DNA of 64,000 nt from Scilla litardierei (Eukaryota > Streptophyta > Magnoliopsida > Asparagales > Asparagaceae), in assembly GCA_030789695.1 (NCBI GenBank), contig CM061142.1, forward strand, positions 48,921,987-48,985,986, given 5' to 3'. Both the position numbers and the translations under genes were made by a program. The notes below the pieces were generated by a model that had not been told where the DNA came from, made no database searches, and saw nothing but the letters and a program-made list of their open reading frames with translations. This document shows positions 21,184-32,642 of the stretch, piece by piece (position 1 is the first letter of the stretch; every line of letters begins with the position of its first letter).

Positions 21184-22966
21184 ACGGCGATCCGCCACCC
21201 TCGCGGCCTCCCCTCAGCCCGCACCCTCCGGCGATCGTCACCGCATCCCTCACTCTCAACCGCCTCGCCGAGGCCCCGCGACGCCGCCGCCTCCTCTCCC
21301 CTCTCTTCCACGGCGAGACCGCGATCTCGACGCCGCGCCTCCATCTGTGAACCCCGACCACCGTGGTCGACTTCCGACGCCGACCCACCGTCTGCCGCAA
21401 GCCGCCTTAGCCCTCACAGCACGCCAACCCCGATCCCCTCTCTCCAGCGTTTCCCTCTCGCATCCGCGGTAAGATCGCCGCCCGCAGTCGCCATCCGCTT
21501 CTCAGCGCCTCCCGATCGCCGGCCCCCGCCTCCTCGGCCACTTCCCGGCGCCATCCCTCTCGCTCTCACTGTCGGCCGCCGCGATCAGACCGTCGCGACC
21601 CACGATCGCCGCTCAGCGCCTTCCGCCGCCTCCGCACAATGCCGCTTCGGCGTCCCCGAGCCCGAACGCCGCCGCTGCGCTGTTCCAAGCCGCTGTGATT
21701 GCAGCCTCCCTCTCACCTCCGCCACCCGCCTTTGATCGCCGTACCGTGCTGCCATCACCCCCGGAGCCACCTACCTTCACGAGCTCGCCGGCCATAGCTG
21801 CGCACCCCGTGCACAGCGCCGCCATCTGCGACCCTGCCGTGACCGCCATGACTGCTGTGACCGTCGAGACCCCATCCCGGTCGCCGCCTCGCTCCGTGGC
21901 CATCTCCCAGACCCGGTCCCTCGCACCCACGGCAAGACCACTGTCGCCGCTGCTGGGCGCCTCCCGCTGCCCTCGCATCCGCACAACGCACCGCTGTGAC
22001 TCACTGCAGCCGCCGCGCAGTTTTTTCGCCGCCGCGCCACCTGTCTGTCTGATTCCGCCGCTGTGCCGCCTGCTGCGCTCCATGCAGCGCCACTCGTCCT
22101 AATGTTCTGACGATGTCGCCTATTTCCTGACGCCCCAAGCCGCGTGCATGGCCGTGATCAACGATCGAGATCTGCCCGCAGCCTCCCCGCGTCGCTAGCT
22201 CGCTGTTTTACCGTTGGACAAATCGTGCTCGCTGCCCACACTACGTCCGTTGTCCGAACAAGTCTCACTACACTACCCGTAGTCGAGACAATGTAGACGC
22301 CGCATGGCTCACGATCTTTCGGCATCGTGATCCGTTACCGTTACCGTTGCTTGAGATGTTTCGTTGCGCTACCCGCAGCCATCACAATCCTGAGACGATA
22401 CCGAGACAACCTCCACTGCGCTACCTGTAGTCAGGGACACGAGCACCGCCACCGTTTTCAGACCCGATGCCAGATTAAATGCGTGTTCCTCACACTAGGT
22501 TGGTCCCCCAACTCGTAGCACAACCCAAACCGTAGAGAAACTAAAAACCTAACTTAAACCGGACAACTGTAACTAAATTTATTTTTCTGCACCCTTAAAA
22601 CGTTGTGAAACAGTAGATTTGACGACTGGACTTTTGAACTGTGCACATAGGATAGAATCGTCGAATAGGGCTGAACATCAAAATTGTGACTTTGAAGATT
22701 AGGGTAGTCCCGACAACCTAGAAACAAAACCTAAATAGGTTTATTGAAAAACGCGACCTGACACCGTCGCCAAGACCTATTTCAGACGGGCTACCGTGGA
22801 CGAGACGCCTGGATGAGACGCCTCGGACAGACGACCCACTCGCCACCGCAGGCAAGTGTATCCCACTTGCACTTTCGATCGTGCTTAGGCCTTAGTTGGT
22901 TAGAACTGATAACTGTGAACAAAGAGTATCGGACGTGAAATGATAGCGTCCGGGATGACCCCTGAC

Positions 22967-22995
22967 GGCTCAGACTTGACGACGAAGTCTGAGCC
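22967..22995 (+). other. Hairpin with loop GACGACG (3' LTR)
   Basis: Same 11-bp stem and loop as 16622-16650, unchanged between the two LTRs although neighbouring bases differ. Confidence 0.85.
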
Positions 22996-23097
22996 TGACA
23001 ACAACAACTTTTGACATCGTAGGGCTATCTTGTGTGTGCGTATGTGTGGACACCCTGGAATAACCCTTCCTGTCTTGTCACGTCCCGTCCCATCTTG

Positions 23098-23330
23098 CAC
23101 AGCCTGCGGGCAATAGGGCACTCTCCAAGCTAGAGAGAGTGATCCCTTGTACTGATACACAGCCTGCGGGCAATAGGGCACTTACCAGTGAGTGGGTGAT
23201 CCCTTGTACTGATACACAACCCAGAGGGCAATAGGGCACTCACCAAGCTAGAGCAAGTGATCCCTTGTCGTGATACACAGCCCAGAGGGCAATAGGGCAC
23301 TCGCCAAGATAGAGCGAGTGATCCCTTGTC
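23098..23330 (+). repeat. Hairpin minisatellite, four units (3' LTR)
   Basis: Units start at 23098, 23158, 23215 and 23276, one more than in the 5' LTR. The third unit has a weakened stem (ACTCAC against GCAAGT). Confidence 0.88.
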
Positions 23331-23709
23331 GTGCTTGTCTTGTCTTGTCATACTTGGGGTTTGGGGTTGGGTTGAGCGTGCGCACGGCAAGAGGGTCTGA
23401 TCCCCCTCCAACCGTAAGGCGTGAACCCTTTCGTGTCTCACTTGTCTTGTCTCGTCTTGTCCCGTCACGTACCGACTTGTCTTGACACCTGTAGGCTAGT
23501 CCCGTAGTTGGTAGCACACGCTACGACTACTACTTGTCACGTTTTACTTTCCTGCTGCGTTACTTTCTTTTGTTCCCCTGTTATAACCTCAGCATGCTAA
23601 TCAACCAGTAAACCGTTGTTAAATAGTAGATACACTTGCAGTTTGGTCTAACCCTTTTTGTAGACCTTACCTGACGTACAGTTCCTCCTGTTGGTGCTGT
23701 ACGTCGGGT

Positions 23710-23799
23710 GTTGGGCCAGAGTACGTCGACGAGACGGACTTGTCAGCAGACATGGAGACGGAGGATACTGATCCAGAGTACAATCCAGAGGAGGATTAG
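23710..23799 (+). other. Acidic ORF inside LARD 3' LTR
   Basis: The open frame reads VGPEYVDETDLSADMETED then PEYNPEED and TAG 23797-23799. It is homologous to 17304-17453 with amino-acid changes and an earlier stop. Confidence 0.4.
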
Positions 23800-24102
23800 A
23801 CCTTGAGGACTTTTCAGTCGTCACCTTTTAGAGGTTACTATTTTTAGTTTGCTTTTAGATAGTTTGTTGCCATGCTTAGGCTTCTTTTTAGACTTTGTAC
23901 TCGCTGGATATTATATCTCTAATTTAATGAATGCCTTTTCCTTTCTGTACTTCCTATTGTTCCAAATTTTATTAATGCAAGAACCTGAAAATTTTAAAAT
24001 GGTACCCCTACAGACGCTTATTGGGTCCGAGCTTCACAGCTCCGGCCTAAGCGGGCCTTAGTCACGCTTCGCCTCCGTATTTTTGGGAAGCGGGGCGTGA
24101 CA

Positions 24103-24883
24103 TCTTTCTAGCAGCCTTTTGGATTAATGTGATAGTTTTATACAATATAAACTCTGCAATTCAATATAAACTCTACAAGTCAAGGTATCCCTTTTTTTGC
24201 AAGTAGATTCTGTAGTTCCGTTGTTCTGCAAGTAGATTTTGCAAGTTGCTTTGTGCCAATTTTTTGCTTTGTTCTGCAAGAACATGCAAAAAATTTATAT
24301 TGTAAGTAGATTCTATACCCTGCAGTTTTGTTATTCTGTTAAGAGGAACAACCTTTCAAACCAAAACTCTTTTTTGCAAGTAGATTCTGTAGTTCTGAAA
24401 GGTTGTTCATCTCTACCCTGTAATGCGAATGGTTTTGTTTTGGGTTTTGTTTTTTTAAAAAACTTTTGTAGACTTTAATTCATTCTACAATTCATATGTT
24501 TTGTTGTTAGTGACAAAAGATTGTAGAAATGATCTAGATATTAATCATCTCTGTGTATAGGAATTTGGGAATAGCAATATGAAGTTTTTAATTGGTTCTC
24601 ATTGCGAAAAATGTGTAATCATGATTGTTCTATCAAAGTTTGGAATTTGAAATACATGTAGTATGCATTTTCAATTTTCTGGATTTTTAAAGGGGAATAC
24701 ACGTAGTATGCATTTTCAATTATACTTAGGTGATCCATTATAAACATTATTGATTGCCAATACTACACGTAATATTTTTGCAAGTTAAAAATACATGTAG
24801 AATGCTTTCAGTTTTTAATTTTCTGTAGGAATACATGTAGGCAAACTACATGTAGTATTTTTGTAACGACCAGAATTCATCAA
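24103..24883. other. Backbone between LARD and copia C
   Basis: AT-rich, no gene seen. It contains scattered copies of GCAAGTAGATTCTGTAG (about 24195-24395) and of TACATGTAGTATG (about 24650-24860). Its last five bases ATCAA are the copia C target-site duplication. Confidence 0.5.
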
Positions 24884-25695
24884 TGTAGGAAAAAATAAGT
24901 AGAATACCGTGGCTATATGAGGATTAACATAGAAACAGAATACTTATTAGATGTAAGTGAAAGCGATGTGGCGTGGGATGACCACTGCCTTTAGAGCAAT
25001 TACAGCGCGACCTCGGTAGTAATCGCTATCACCGGTTGCTCCTCAAGGTTAACACAGCAGACTCTGGACGCGTCCACTCGTGGCCAAAGACTTTGGAGTT
25101 TGCACAAACAGATACCCAGGGACTCGTGAGAGGAATTCTGTAAGAAGGAAGGTAGAAGAAGATAGGAGAGTATTTTCGTCTCTCGCAAGAGAAGAGGACA
25201 CGGCCTTTTATAGGAATATAAGTGAATGTTGAAGAATTCAAACGGGCAAAACAAATTAAATGCCACGTTTGAATGTTGTAGTAACAGCTGTAATGAATGG
25301 CCATTTGAATGTTAATATCCTCGAATGAATGCTGCAATTAAGTAGCCATTAGATGGTTTAAATCTGAGACATAAAGGGGTCCAGATCCAAAAAAGGAAAG
25401 TTGCGTCGTCCAAAAAAGGAAGGCACACGCGACACGACAGGAGGGCGACGGCGCACGTCACGTTACGGCCGGTCGGCGGGTGGACGGACGGCGGTGGTGC
25501 GCGCGCGCGTGTGTGGTGGACCTATGACCATGTATGTCCTCTCATCTTCACAAAATTGTCGTACCCATTGGGGCACACCCCAAGCCTCTACAACTCCCCT
25601 AATAAACTCTTCCAAGGCAAATTGCCCAAGCAATGTGGGACAAAAAGAATTAGTGGGAATGCAACAAGGCTTTTGAGAGCCTATTATTTCCAACA
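24884..25695 (-). repeat. 3' LTR of copia C
   Basis: 812 bp, similar throughout to 29384-30189 with many substitutions and small indels, including a longer CG/GT-rich stretch near 25490-25515. It contains a run of CG-rich sequence near 25440-25510. Confidence 0.92.
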
Positions 25696-26306
25696 ATCCC
25701 CCACAAATGGCTCGATAAAAGAAACAAGGAATCCTAGATAATGAAAGGATATGAACTTAAGTATCAATGTCTTTCGATTGAATTGATACGTAGTGAAGTG
25801 AGGCAACAACTTACTTCCTAATGGGTGAATTTCTCTTGAACTCATTAGAGTTCGATTGAGACTCCCACAACACGTATTAAACCTTGAGTATGTGCAAACT
25901 CCGCGATACAAATCAAGCGCTTTAAGGCCATGTGTACACCTTGGGTCTTATGAGTGCTCTAGAAAGACTGCCCTTGTCTTTTATAAAAGGCGGCCAAACC
26001 TTCACACTCACTTAGGTGGTCCATCAAGTGCTTCTCTATAGCACCATCACAAAGGATATGGAACCATTAAGAGCATATTGCTCAACCTCTCAACAGATAA
26101 TGAGTCCATCAAGTGCTTCTCTATAGCACCACCAAAACTGGTTATGGACTTATCTTAAAGTGAATCCATCAAGTGCTTCTTAATAGCACCACCAAAACTT
26201 GGCTATGGATTTAAAAACACTACCACATGTCATAGGGATGGAAATGTAGTGTATGTTAAGAATCATATGGCTTCGTTAGACCACACTGGGTATCAACCAT
26301 ATTATC
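25696..26306 (-). other. 3' untranslated region of copia C with hairpin repeat
   Basis: Between the polypurine tract and RNase H. Around 26020-26210 there are three copies of CCATCAAGTGCTTCTCTATA followed by GCACC (the third has TTAATA in the loop). Within each, GTGCT and AGCAC can pair around TCTCTAT. No ORF of interest. Confidence 0.7.
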
Positions 26307-28059
26307 TTAACTCATGGGCTTTAGACCCATCCCCCTCGATGAATCAAGAACCACTTTCCTTGGCAACCCCTTGGATAGTGGATTTGCAAGATTTCTTTCG
26401 GACCTCACATATTCCAAAGAAATTACTACATTTTTCAGGAGTTGTATAACCACTCCGTGTCTGATGCGTATGTGTCTTTTATTCCCGTTATAGACACTGT
26501 TTTTAGCAACTCCAATGGCTGCTTGAGAATTACAATGAAGGAAAACTGCCGCAGATTTTCCCCCCATAATGGCATGTCTACTAACAAGTTCCATAGCCAT
26601 TCAGCTTCTTGCCCTGCCAACTCAAGAGCAATGAATTCAGATTCCATGGTGGATCGTTCTATACATGTCTGTTTGGAAGACTTCCATGATATAGCGCCTC
26701 CTCCCAACGTAAAAACAAAACCACTAGTTGAATTAACTTCATCATTACCTGAAACCTAGTTTGCATCACAAAATCCATCTAAAACAGCAGGAAATCTGCT
26801 AAAATGCAAACACCAATCAATAGTTCCTTTCAGGTATTTTAACAAACGATGAAGAGCATTCTAATGTTCATTACTAGGGTTATGTGAATAACGACTTAGC
26901 CTACTAACAGCATATGCTATATTAGGTCTAGTGCAGTTCATGAGGAACATCACACTTCATATGATTTTAGCATATTCAGATTAGGAAACACTCTCGTCCA
27001 AATTTTTTTTCCAGATGTATGCTAGGGTCATAGGGAGTTCTAGCAGGCACAACATCAAAACAGTTGAACTTCTTCAGTATTTTTTTCAACGTAATGAGAT
27101 TGACTCAAGGAGATGCAACTGGAGTTTCTAATAACTCTAACTCCTAAAATAACATCTGCTTCTCCTAGGTCTTTCATCTCAAATTGAGATGACAAGAAAT
27201 TCTTGGTATCTTTCACAACGTAGACATTCCTTACTAAAGTGTTATTAAACTTCGCATACCATTGCTTAGGTGCTTGCTTAAGACCATATAGAGATTTTCT
27301 AAGTTTGCATACCTTATTCTCTTGACCAACAGTCACAAATCCCTTGGGTTGGGACATGTAGATTTCATCCTTTAGGTCACCATTTAAAAAGGCTATTTTG
27401 ACATCCATTTGATGTACAACTAACTCATGAATTGCAGCTTAAGGCAATAAAGTCCTTATCGTAGCAATCATGGTCACATGAGAATAAGTATCAAAATAGT
27501 CTAAGCCTTGCTTTTGGGTAAAACCCCTAATCACAAGTCTAGCTTTGAATTTTTCTATTGAACCATCGGGTCTCATCTTTTTCTTAAAAATCCATTTACT
27601 ACTAATGGGTCTACTACCTTTAGGTAAATCGGACAGTTCCCAAGTTTGGTTAGAAATAATAGAATCTAAAGTTAGGTAAGCCAAACACCCCCACACTCTA
27701 AGTAAATTCAGGTTAGGAGCAATTCCTTTCCACATCTCATTAGGAGTCTTATCTAGTTTCTAATGGGGTACACGGTTAAGAACATGACAAGCTGAGAGAA
27801 TAGCTTCCCCCCACATGTCATCAGACATCCCTGAACTCAAAAGCATAGCATTCATCATTTCCTTCAAGGTTCTGTTCTTACGTTCAGCTATACCATTTTG
27901 TTGTGGTAAGTATGGGTCACTAAACTCATGTATAATCCCATTCTTCTCACAAAAATCCTTAAGGGTGTTGGTACTATATTCTCCATCTCTATCAGACCTA
28001 ACTCTCTTGATTTTCCTATCAGGTTGGTTTTCTGCTTCAGCCTTGTATTTAATAAACAT
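26307..28059 (-). pseudogene. pol: Copia C pol remnants: integrase, RT, RNase H
   Basis: Reading the - strand from 28059: integrase core (RSDRDGEYS, PQQNGIAERKN) to 27760, an interrupted linker, RT start ([20 protein letters not shown]) to 27439, RT middle (MDVKIAFLNGDLKDE, SLYGLKQAPKQWY) at 27408-27055, then RNase H ([19 protein letters not shown]) at 26707-26307. The YVDD region is missing: RT jumps from NVYVVKD to the LSSQFEMKDLGEAD block. Several stops and frameshifts are present. The integrase N-terminal part is absent. Confidence 0.88.
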
Positions 28060-29383
28060 TTCCTCTCATCGGATCCTAATTCCCCCTCGGGCCACACTCA
28101 AGATCCCATATATTACCATGAATCCACCCTTTCCAAGATTTACTAATGAAAACATAGCATAGGTGGAGACCAAATCTGAAGCTTAAACTAATCAATAGAT
28201 GCACCACTTCATTTGTTTTCATGTTATACTTCATTTCTTGATGTAGGGCTATTCTAATCACACTTGATCAGATCAGTTAGAACCCAGAAGTAACATAGCA
28301 TTAGCAAATCCACATGTCATCGAAAAACAATAATAGCATACATGTAGAAAAACATTTAAATTCTTTTCTTGCATGGGTGGACAAAGTCTAAAAATGAGCT
28401 AGTTAACCTTATCAATGCTTAACAAGGATCAATTTATGAACTCCAATATCAAGAACCATTTTAACTTATTAGTCTACTAACGTAATGACAAAAAGCATCA
28501 TAATTAATAGCATAGGATAGTACCCATAACATCTCAAGATGCCATTGCTTGTTTATCCTTACAGAGCAATGATACTCGCACCCCGGGTCAGCGGCGATTT
28601 CCCACCACTTGATAAATAGGGGCTACCATGGGATTCACATCATTTTGTTTTTAATCCCTCCACCAATCACAAGTTGGGGTCTGTGTACCCGGGTGTGAGA
28701 AGCAATACTAATCCTTATATTTCAAGATCTACCCATAAATGTATTTAGTAAGTACCGGAGTATCCTAGTTTCAATCAAAAGCACTTTTTTGTCATTATTT
28801 GAGCTGCATCATCAATACATAGGGATCCAAACAATAGAGAAAAAATATAAAATTTTAAGTTCACAACAATTTGGAATATCTCAAAAATGTCTGCTCGTTT
28901 ACTGATTAAATGGAAAATGTTTTTCAAGAATCAACACACAGTCAGCAGTGTAAGAAATATCTCTGACAACTAAAACATAAAATCATTCATCAGATGTTAA
29001 TTCAACAAAAAGTAAATGCACAATTTCAAATAAACAAATCGACGTGACGGACTTAAGGTTAAATCGTCATGTCCAATCAATCTACATCTCAGTCAATTTC
29101 AGTAACGATGTTAATCAATTACACACCAATTCAAAATAAAGCGCACAGATTTCCTTTAACCCCTTAGATCTGGACGAGATATGTCCCTACTCTTTGCTTC
29201 CAAACAAATCAACAATAAGGACTGTACAGAAATTCACAATTTCAAGAAAAAAAACCTGATTAAAGGACCGACGCTTGTAATTGGAAAGTGCAAACTGGGT
29301 AGAGGTGCATATCGCAAGAGTGCAGTCCCTTCATCTACTTATATGATAGACATAGAATACTACATGAATAATTGCTTTCAAAT
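28060..29383 (-). other. Non-coding 5' interior of copia C
   Basis: Gag is expected here but none is found. A short stretch near 28100-28140 might be a protease relic on the - strand (WDLECG) but is too short to trust. No TGGTATCAGAG-type site is seen next to the 5' LTR at 29383. Confidence 0.5.
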
Positions 29384-30189
29384 TGAAGGAAAAAATAAGT
29401 AGAATACGGTGGCTATATGAGGATGAACATAGAAACAGAATACTTATCAGATGTAAGTGAAAGCGCTGTGGCGTGGGATGACCACTGCCTTGAAAGCAAT
29501 TACGGCACGACCTCGGTGGTAATCACTATCGTCGGTTGCTCCCCAAGGTTAACACAGTAGCCTCTGGACGCGTCCACTCGTGGCCAACGACTTTGGAGTT
29601 TGCATAACACAGATACCCAGGGACTCGTGAGAGGAATTCTGTAAGAAGGAAGGTAGAAGAAGATAGGAAAGTATTTTCGTCTCTCGCAAGAGAAGAGGAC
29701 ATGGACTTTTATAGGAATATAAGAGACTGTTGAAGAATTCAAACGGGCAAAACAAATTAAATGCCACGTTTGAATGTTGTAGTAAAAGCTGCAATGAATG
29801 GCCGTTTGAATGTTAATATCCTCGAATGAATGCTGCCATTAAGTAGCCATTAGAGGGTTTAAATCCGAGACATAAAGGGGGCCAGATCCAAAAAAGAGAC
29901 GTCGCATCATCCAAAAAAAGGAAGGCACGGGCGACACGACAGGCGTGCGGCGGTGCACATCACGTCACGGCCGGCCGATAGGTGGACGGACGGCGGTGGC
30001 GCGCGCACGTGTGTCTATGACCATGTTGGTCCTCTCCCCTTCACAAAATTGTCGTACCCCTTTGGGCACAACCCCAAGCCTCTACAACTCCCCTAATAAA
30101 CTCCTCCAAGGCAAATTGCCCAAGCGATGTGGGACAAAAAGAATTAGTGGGAATGAAATAAGGCTTTTGAGAGCCTATTATTTCCAACA
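29384..30189 (-). repeat. 5' LTR of copia C
   Basis: 806 bp, partner of 24884-25695, followed on the + strand by TSD ATCAA at 30190-30194. Confidence 0.92.
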
Positions 30190-30490
30190 ATCAATACAAC
30201 TAATTGCGTATTTGATGTATTTTCACATTTTAAAAGTACTTTATAATAGTTGGCCAGGAGTTTTTATATCAAAAATGGTTTCAAAATTCTTTGTAAAAAA
30301 ATATCTTGAAGCATCAAACTAGTTATGGTGTATTTCAGTAAGTTTGGGTTTCATCGAATACCTCTAAATAATTTTTATAATAATTCATTTTCAATTGTTG
30401 CTGATTCAGCTGAATGAATTAATTTTCTATATAAACATCACCAAAATGATTTCAAATTTCTACAGTATGATTCTAAGGTCGATTAGTGCC
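30190..30490. other. Backbone between copia C and the solo LTR
   Basis: AT-rich, no ORF or repeat recognised. The last five bases GTGCC are the solo-LTR target-site duplication. Confidence 0.5.
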
Positions 30491-30836
30491 TGTCACGCCC
30501 CGCTTCCCTAAAATGGAGACGAGACGTGAAAAGGTCCGCACGAGAGTGGAGCTGTGAAGCCCCAAACTCGATAAGCGTCAATAAAATATAAGCAGGTCCC
30601 TGTAACGACAAACGGAACAACAATAATAACACAAAGAGAGACAGAAATAAAATCTCAAATCTCAGAATTTGTCCAACATTAAAATTAAGTTCAACATCCA
30701 TAAAAGCCACAAGGCTAAAAGAAAGAGTCTAAAGGCCCAGAACAAGGCCAACAAAAGGGACAACATAACAAAGTATAGGTGCCATGCACCGACAACAAAA
30801 CAGTCTAAAACAAAAGGGGAAAGCTCAACGAAGACA

Positions 30837-30938
30837 CTAGGACCGGTCCCCAGTGTCCACGTACTCCTCGCCAAACACAGGCTCGGGCTCGGCGTCAGCA
30901 AACACCTCGTCCTCAACAATGTACTCAGGCTCAGGATC
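30837..30938 (-). other. Acidic ORF inside the solo LTR
   Basis: On the - strand the frame reads DPEPEYIVEDEVFADAEPEP and ends GDRS before TAG. It is the closest relative of the ORF at 890-997. There is no ATG immediately upstream; the upstream sequence ends …acatgtaag. Confidence 0.45.
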
Positions 30939-31595
30939 TTACATGTGTCACCCAAAAGAGTAAAGGGGCACATGTCAGCAAGTCTAAAAGACTTGGGCAA
31001 GGAAACTGATAGTAAGGTAAACTAACAACCTAGCAGTTATAGTATGCATGACATGGAAGTTATGGTATAAGTGCACAAGTAAGACATGGTGAAACAATAA
31101 GTACAAGAGAACAATTATCAGGACAAGTCAAGAGTAGCCAAGCTACTAACAATCTCAATCTTTTCACTAGTCACGTTTCACGTTATTTGTAGATGTTTAC
31201 GCCTTACAGCTGAACGGTTTAACATTAACACTGATTGGCCGCTTAACACTACCCCAGAACCCAGAGTTTACGCCTTACAACTGCAGTTGCTGATCGGGCA
31301 GACTCCCAGTTGAATGGCCGCTTAACTATTACCCCTCCCACATGTGAACGAGCCAGGGTCCCTGCACACGAGCTCAGTAAATGAGCCAGGGTTGCCCCGC
31401 ATAAGAGCTCGTTTCCTGGATCACAAACCAGGAGCGTATTCCATTTAGCATAGGGGTGCACCTAGCCTCAATCATTTCACAAGGTGTAGCGGAGCTACGC
31501 AATCACGGGAACACTTAAAGAATGCAATGACATGACAATTAATTTGCGTAAATTAAACATGACATGGTAGTTGTGCAACATGATAAATGTCGAAT

Positions 31596-31616
31596 CTAGC
31601 TTCGTTGTCAAGCTAG
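31596..31616 (-). other. Hairpin with loop GACAACG (solo LTR)
   Basis: On the - strand, arms CTAGCTT and AAGCTAG enclose GACAACG. The stem is 7 bp, shorter than in the other LTRs. It follows a GAAATGATAC box, as in the LTRs at 1-1338 and 14025-17697. Confidence 0.75.
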
Positions 31617-32228
31617 TTCCTAAATTTGTGCCTAGGCGAGTATCATTTCGTCGCTTAGTCTCTTTTACGCCTACAACAAGCAAATGGCCTAAGACATGGC
31701 CTAAAACCATAAGTGGTAAGTTTCACTTGCCTAGTACCGAGGATGACGATCACGAAGGTTCGTCACACAAATGCTAACTACGGAGATGAGATCGCTGCCA
31801 TGGCAAAACAACGTTAGAACAACATCTAACCTAGTTTTATTAGGGTTTCACAAAAACACAAATGGGTTATGAAAACATTAAGAGATCGATTCATTACCTT
31901 ATCGAAAGTGGGGGAACGATGCCGAGCAAGCCCGGCAACGGAAGAAACGCTCCGGGGAACCTAGGGTTCAGATCTGGAATGGATGGGGAAAATCTGGAGA
32001 AATGGGGTTTTGGGGATTTTTGGGGGTTGGAGATGGCCTATGGCATGGTGGTAGATCAAAATAGAGAGGGAAACTCCAAGGGAGGAAGGAATGGCTTGGG
32101 AAAATGTTGGAGAGTGATTTGGGGAAGAAGGAGGCTCAGGAGAATGAAAGAGGGATGAAAGAAATCATGGGTGGGGTTTAAATAGGGAGTGCTGGTGGCT
32201 GCCCAGAAATTAGGGTTTCTACACTGAT

Positions 32229-32642
32229 TAGTCGGTCAAAGAGCAACCACTGACCGACTAGTTTGGGAACTAGTCGGTCGGTTGACCAACGCAGACCGAC
32301 TAAGTCCAAACAGTAACTCCTGTACAAAATAGGATTTAGATTTAGTCGGTCAAAGAACAACTACTGACCGACTAGTTTCTCATCTATTCGGTCGATGAAC
32401 GTTCTTAGACCGACTAAGAATGAATAGTACTTGGTATCAAAAATGATCATAGAGCTAGTCGGTTAAAGAACGATTGCTGACCGACTAGTTTGCAACCTAG
32501 TCGGTCGACCAATGTTCTTAGACCGACTAACGATAAACAGTAACTCCTGAGTAATTTACAAAGCCCACTAGTCGGTCCATGAAGGTTTGCCGACCGACTA
32601 AATCGTCATCTAGTCGGTCGGTTCCCCTTCTTACACCGGCTA
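32229..32642 (-). repeat. Array of TAGTCGGTC / GACCGACTA inverted motifs
   Basis: About ten TAGTCGGT-type and GACCGACTA-type motifs alternate over 410 bp with unrelated spacers (examples near 32229, 32252, 32270, 32300, 32344, 32365, 32456, 32479). Neighbouring motifs can pair to form hairpins. It is located within the first 700 bp of the solo LTR. Confidence 0.85.

Larger units (their letters stand above)
14025..24102 (+). mobile_element. LARD-like non-autonomous LTR retrotransposon, complete
   Basis: Two long LTRs (14025-17697, 3,673 bp; 20456-24102, 3,647 bp) begin TGTAACGGTC and end GCGGGGCGTGACA. The element is flanked by TSD TCTTT (14020-14024 and 24103-24107). A polypurine tract AAGGTGGGTAGAA (20443-20455) fixes the + orientation. 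The 2,758-bp interior has no gag or pol domain in any frame. LTR length over 3.5 kb with a non-coding interior fits the LARD class. Counting the first ~430 bp, the LTRs differ at about 3 %, so insertion is moderately old. It must have been mobilised in trans. Confidence 0.93.
20456..24102 (+). repeat. 3' LTR of the LARD
   Basis: Same order of blocks as the 5' LTR. Differences include a shorter microsatellite block (about 21125-21182, no GC run), a fourth unit in the hairpin minisatellite (23098-23330) and a premature stop in the acidic ORF. It is followed by TSD TCTTT. Confidence 0.93.
24884..30189 (-). mobile_element. Ty1/copia retrotransposon C, degenerate, gag-less
   Basis: LTRs at 24884-25695 (3') and 29384-30189 (5') share the terminus TTCCAACA on the + strand and are flanked by TSD ATCAA (24879-24883 and 30190-30194). 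A polypurine tract (reverse of ATCCCCCACAA, 25696-25706) fixes the - orientation. Only fragments of integrase, RT and RNase H remain. No Gag or clear protease is visible, so it is a deletion derivative and cannot move by itself. Confidence 0.92.
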
